NCBI GenBank assembly: GCA_024196135.1
Contig: JAMQCK010000606.1
Coordinates: forward strand, 1 to 19,287
Length of the DNA: 19,287 nt
DNA from: Pleurotus ostreatus/Saccharomyces cerevisiae fusant
Lineage: Eukaryota; Opisthokonta
Reading direction: 5' to 3'
Position 1 is the first letter of the stretch. Each line of letters starts with the position of its first letter. The notes beneath the pieces are model-generated. The model was given only the letters and a program-made list of their open reading frames with translations. It made no database searches and had not been told where the DNA came from. The position numbers and the translations under genes are program-made. Positions 16,814 through 19,287 of this stretch are shown piece by piece.

Positions 16814-18632
16814 TCACAAGAAGTACTCCGGGAGCTGCGAAGGATGTTAGCTTACGAATCCCAGGCAAGAAGAAAAGTGAAGATGACATGTTCTTGGAAG
16901 AAGGGGCGGTTCACGCAGGACAGCGCTCAGACTGCACCGAGCGAAGAGCAAAGGAGCAAGTGAAACCCCACTCACCCTCCCCTGCGGCCCTCCCGGTCCA
17001 CCCGGCTGGCCCACGCCTTCCCGCTCGTTCTCCGGCGCGGCCTCGAACACATTGAAGAACATCCCCTCTCCACCGTCAGCGCCCGTGATGTAGCTCCCGC
17101 CGCCCGGCCCATATCCCCCGTTACCCATACCCATGTACCCGCCGCCAAGAAACCCACTGTTGACCTGCGCGCTGGGGAAGGTCGCTTGCTGCCCGACGAA
17201 GCCGCCGCTGGAGCCGCCTGGGGGACTTCTACTTGAGTCCGAGCGGTCAGGGCCGGTTTCGGTGGGGACAACGCTGCCGCCGCCTCCTGGGGAGACCTCC
17301 AGGATAGAGGCCATGTTCCCGCATCGATAGCAGTAGTTTGGTGCACTCCAGACCTAATGTGGATGCGTTGAGGCCAAATCATGATGATGCAGTCAGGGAT
17401 GCTACTCACCGTACTCAAATGCCGGTCGAATAACTGCGTAAAGCCCTCCATACACAGTTGATGCGCACGCAATATATGCACGAGTTTGTTTTGGTTGAGG
17501 AACTTGTACACGACGCCTGCACCGAAGGTGTACCCTGCACCTCGAGGGGAGATTGCAAAGTCTTCCTTTTCCGCGTCTGGGTCTGACCAGACGAGATCCG
17601 CCATGGGTCCCTCGTGTGGGATTTCTTGAGAAGTGTAATGTGAGATCTGCAACATGAGGGGAGGGAGCATCGGCGTACCCCGGAACCGATCGACGACTTT
17701 GATTTGGTCGATGGAGTGTATTGACGGTGAAAGGCCTTGACGTAGTTTCAGTATCAAGGCATGAAGTGGTGAAAGAAGGGACTCACCACCGTGTACACAG
17801 AATATCCTGTCGTCGATGACGACTGACAGTGTCAGGAAATCAAACATGTCGGTGAAGTACGTCCACACATGCGATGAGCCGTATTTTCGAGTGCATTCCG
17901 TGTAAAAGCCGTATGTCTGGACAATGCGGGAGACGAGTGATGCAGTTGAGCGGCGATGCAGTCGAAAAGTGGGGGAACGCAAGAGGTGAGGAGATGCAAG
18001 GCTTGATCAGCGATTGCCTGACAGCAGAGGGGATATCGTACCTGCGTCACTGCTCGCGACTCGTGGTTCCCCCGGATAAGCTGTACTCGATGCGGGTATC
18101 TTAGCTTGAGGCACGTCAAGAGCGAGATCGTCTCCACGCTGAACAGACCACGATCGACGTAGTCGCCTATGACCATGCGTCAGAAACTTGTGGCTTAGTT
18201 GCGTAAATCCTGCGCACCGAGGAAGAGGTAGTTCGTATGCGGTGCGTAACCGCCTATACGAAAGATCTCGATCAAGTCGTGGAACTGGCTTCAGGCTTGA
18301 GTTAACGGCGACTCCTCGGGGGGCAGTAGAAGAGGGGATTCAACTGAACGTATTTGAAGGCGCCCGCGTGCAGACCAAGAAGGGTCTGACGCGGAGGTAT
18401 GGCTGGCGCTTATGAAGATGGAGGAAGGACGAGCACGGGAAGGGGCACAGCATACGGGCACTCACCCATGTATATCCCCCACGACCGTCACTGGCGCGCT
18501 AACGTGGACAACATTGCTTTCTTGCATCAACACCTCCTTCGTCTTCTCGCAGATCTCCCGCAAGAGCGCTTCATGGAGAAGCTGTTTCTTCAGCAGTCGT
18601 TGTATACACGCGTCGAGGTCGAAAGGTGCCAT
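16814..18632 (-). CDS. PPG1: PP2A-family Ser/Thr protein phosphatase, PPG1 type
   Basis: Exons (minus): 18632-18466, 18288-18218, 18166-18042, 17916-17787, 17735-17679, 17624-17410, 17353-16976, 16834-16814; 387 aa. A metal-dependent phosphatase with all PPP signatures: GDIHG (52-56), GDYVDRG (80-86), RGNHE (111-115), [30 protein letters not shown] and [12 protein letters not shown]. The block [28 protein letters not shown] matches yeast Ppg1 better than PP4 or Sit4/PP6. Ppg1 in yeast acts with Tap42 and the Far complex (glycogen, mitophagy control); conservation of that role is inferred. The last 21-nt exon encodes LPEYFL, the PP2A-type C-terminus that is carboxymethylated and bound by partners in the family. 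Oddity: a ~78-residue Gly/Ser-rich insert (276-353) between ASILEV and [12 protein letters not shown]. The splice to the last exon skips 141 bp and is the least certain junction. Confidence 0.88.
17060..17293 (-). repeat. Gly/Ser-rich insert in the PPG1-type phosphatase
   Basis: Residues 276-353 contain [34 protein letters not shown] and similar runs. The flanking residues ASILEV and [12 protein letters not shown] are nearly adjacent in the yeast protein, so this is an insertion in an otherwise conserved enzyme. No intron signals bound it exactly, and the frame is open. Confidence 0.75.
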
Positions 18633-19287
18633 TGGCAGCGCCTAGGTGTCGATCCTTGATCTCGAGAACGTTGGGTCAGAGCCAGGGTGTGCGTGACGGT
18701 GCCGAGATGGAGAAGGATGGGGGGATTAAGTCAGCCGGGTCGTCCACGCGTCCGGATATCTCTATGTGGGAAGGGGGCTTGAGGAATGTGCTGTCCGTCG
18801 ACGCGCTCACGGAGATGAGAACGAGTCGCGTTCGCTCACGAGAGCAGGATGTTCGGCGGAGGCAAGGGTCGGTCCTTGTCGGTCGTTGGTCATGCCGCTT
18901 GGACACCGATCGCTACGCGCCCGCTCGCCATCCGCTCATCTACCTCAATCTTTACATTTCCGGCACCATATCTTCACTTGCATGTTTGCTTGTCGATGGC
19001 CAGTCAAGCAAGGTTATCACTTATGGTGTTCGTCTTCACATAGATTCCGTAGCACGCGGAGTTAACTGAGCAAAACATGCTTTTTTGCGAGGGACGATGT
19101 AGTATATGTGGATTTGGGTACGATGCGATGGGGTCCTGTACTAGGGGATACGCTACTGGTAAATGGTGGTGAGGTATGCACATGGTTATGAGAGGTGGGC
19201 ATGAGTAAACACATAGATAGGCAAGGAGGGGTCACTGAAGTTGACAGTGAAGCATGCGACTGTGATAGCCTCGACGACGAGCTTCGT
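18633..19287. other. Upstream region of the phosphatase gene to the right edge, no gene seen
   Basis: 655 bp. A 147-codon open frame on the plus strand (18626-19069) shows no recognisable domain and begins inside the 5' end of the phosphatase gene. On the minus strand a frame open from the right edge stops at 19186; it is too short to judge whether it is the 3' end of another gene. Confidence 0.4.

Noticed and set aside
19186..19287. Minus-strand open frame at the right edge as the 3' end of another gene
   Set aside because: Only ~33 codons visible, no motif, and a second frame is equally open.

Overview
This window is nuclear DNA of a filamentous-type fungus, most likely a basidiomycete (Agaricomycotina). 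The evidence is compact genes with many 50-60 nt GT-AG introns, GTGAGT/GTGCGT donors, high GC, two intron-less nuclear-type tRNAs, and protein families typical of that group (BTB/POZ, arrestin-like, CRAL-TRIO). I see no mobile element, CRISPR array, rRNA, operon or bacterial signal. All gene models below were spliced by hand from sequence and their reading frames close.

Layout, left to right. (1) A CRAL-TRIO lipid-binding protein (minus, 5' part only). Its next intron starts at 228 and runs off the left edge through a G-rich 9-bp satellite. (2) A 317-bp divergent promoter carrying a palindromic TGACGTCA. (3) A UV-damage endonuclease (UVE1/UvdE; plus, six exons to 5130) with an octapeptide-repeat insert in its catalytic barrel, large low-complexity introns and a possible single-base frameshift at its C-terminus. 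(4) A convergent class-3-type aldehyde dehydrogenase (minus, eleven exons, 8202-5460) with two low-complexity inserts. (5) A tRNA-Val(AAC) (minus). (6) A 979-aa BTB/POZ protein (minus, 12349-9162) with an N-terminal Ser/Asp hexad repeat, a Cys-rich octad repeat and a long charged helix. (7) About 2 kb without a supportable gene. (8) An arrestin-like protein (plus, 14373-15970). (9) A tRNA-Gly(GCC) (minus). (10) A PPG1-type PP2A-family Ser/Thr phosphatase (minus, 18632-16814) with a Gly-rich insert. The last ~650 bp holds nothing I can support beyond that gene's upstream region.

The genes look like ordinary, functionally unrelated housekeeping or regulatory neighbours rather than a cluster. 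The recurring oddity is repeat expansion. Three widely conserved enzymes carry extra low-complexity segments between conserved blocks, and short tandem repeats (often with a 24-bp period) occur in exons and introns alike. I did not find a convincing new system. The best leads are the BTB protein's Cys-octad and charged-helix architecture, the UVE1 5' end (alternative starts, overlapping upstream AUG, possible leader intron) and the UVE1 C-terminal frame shift.
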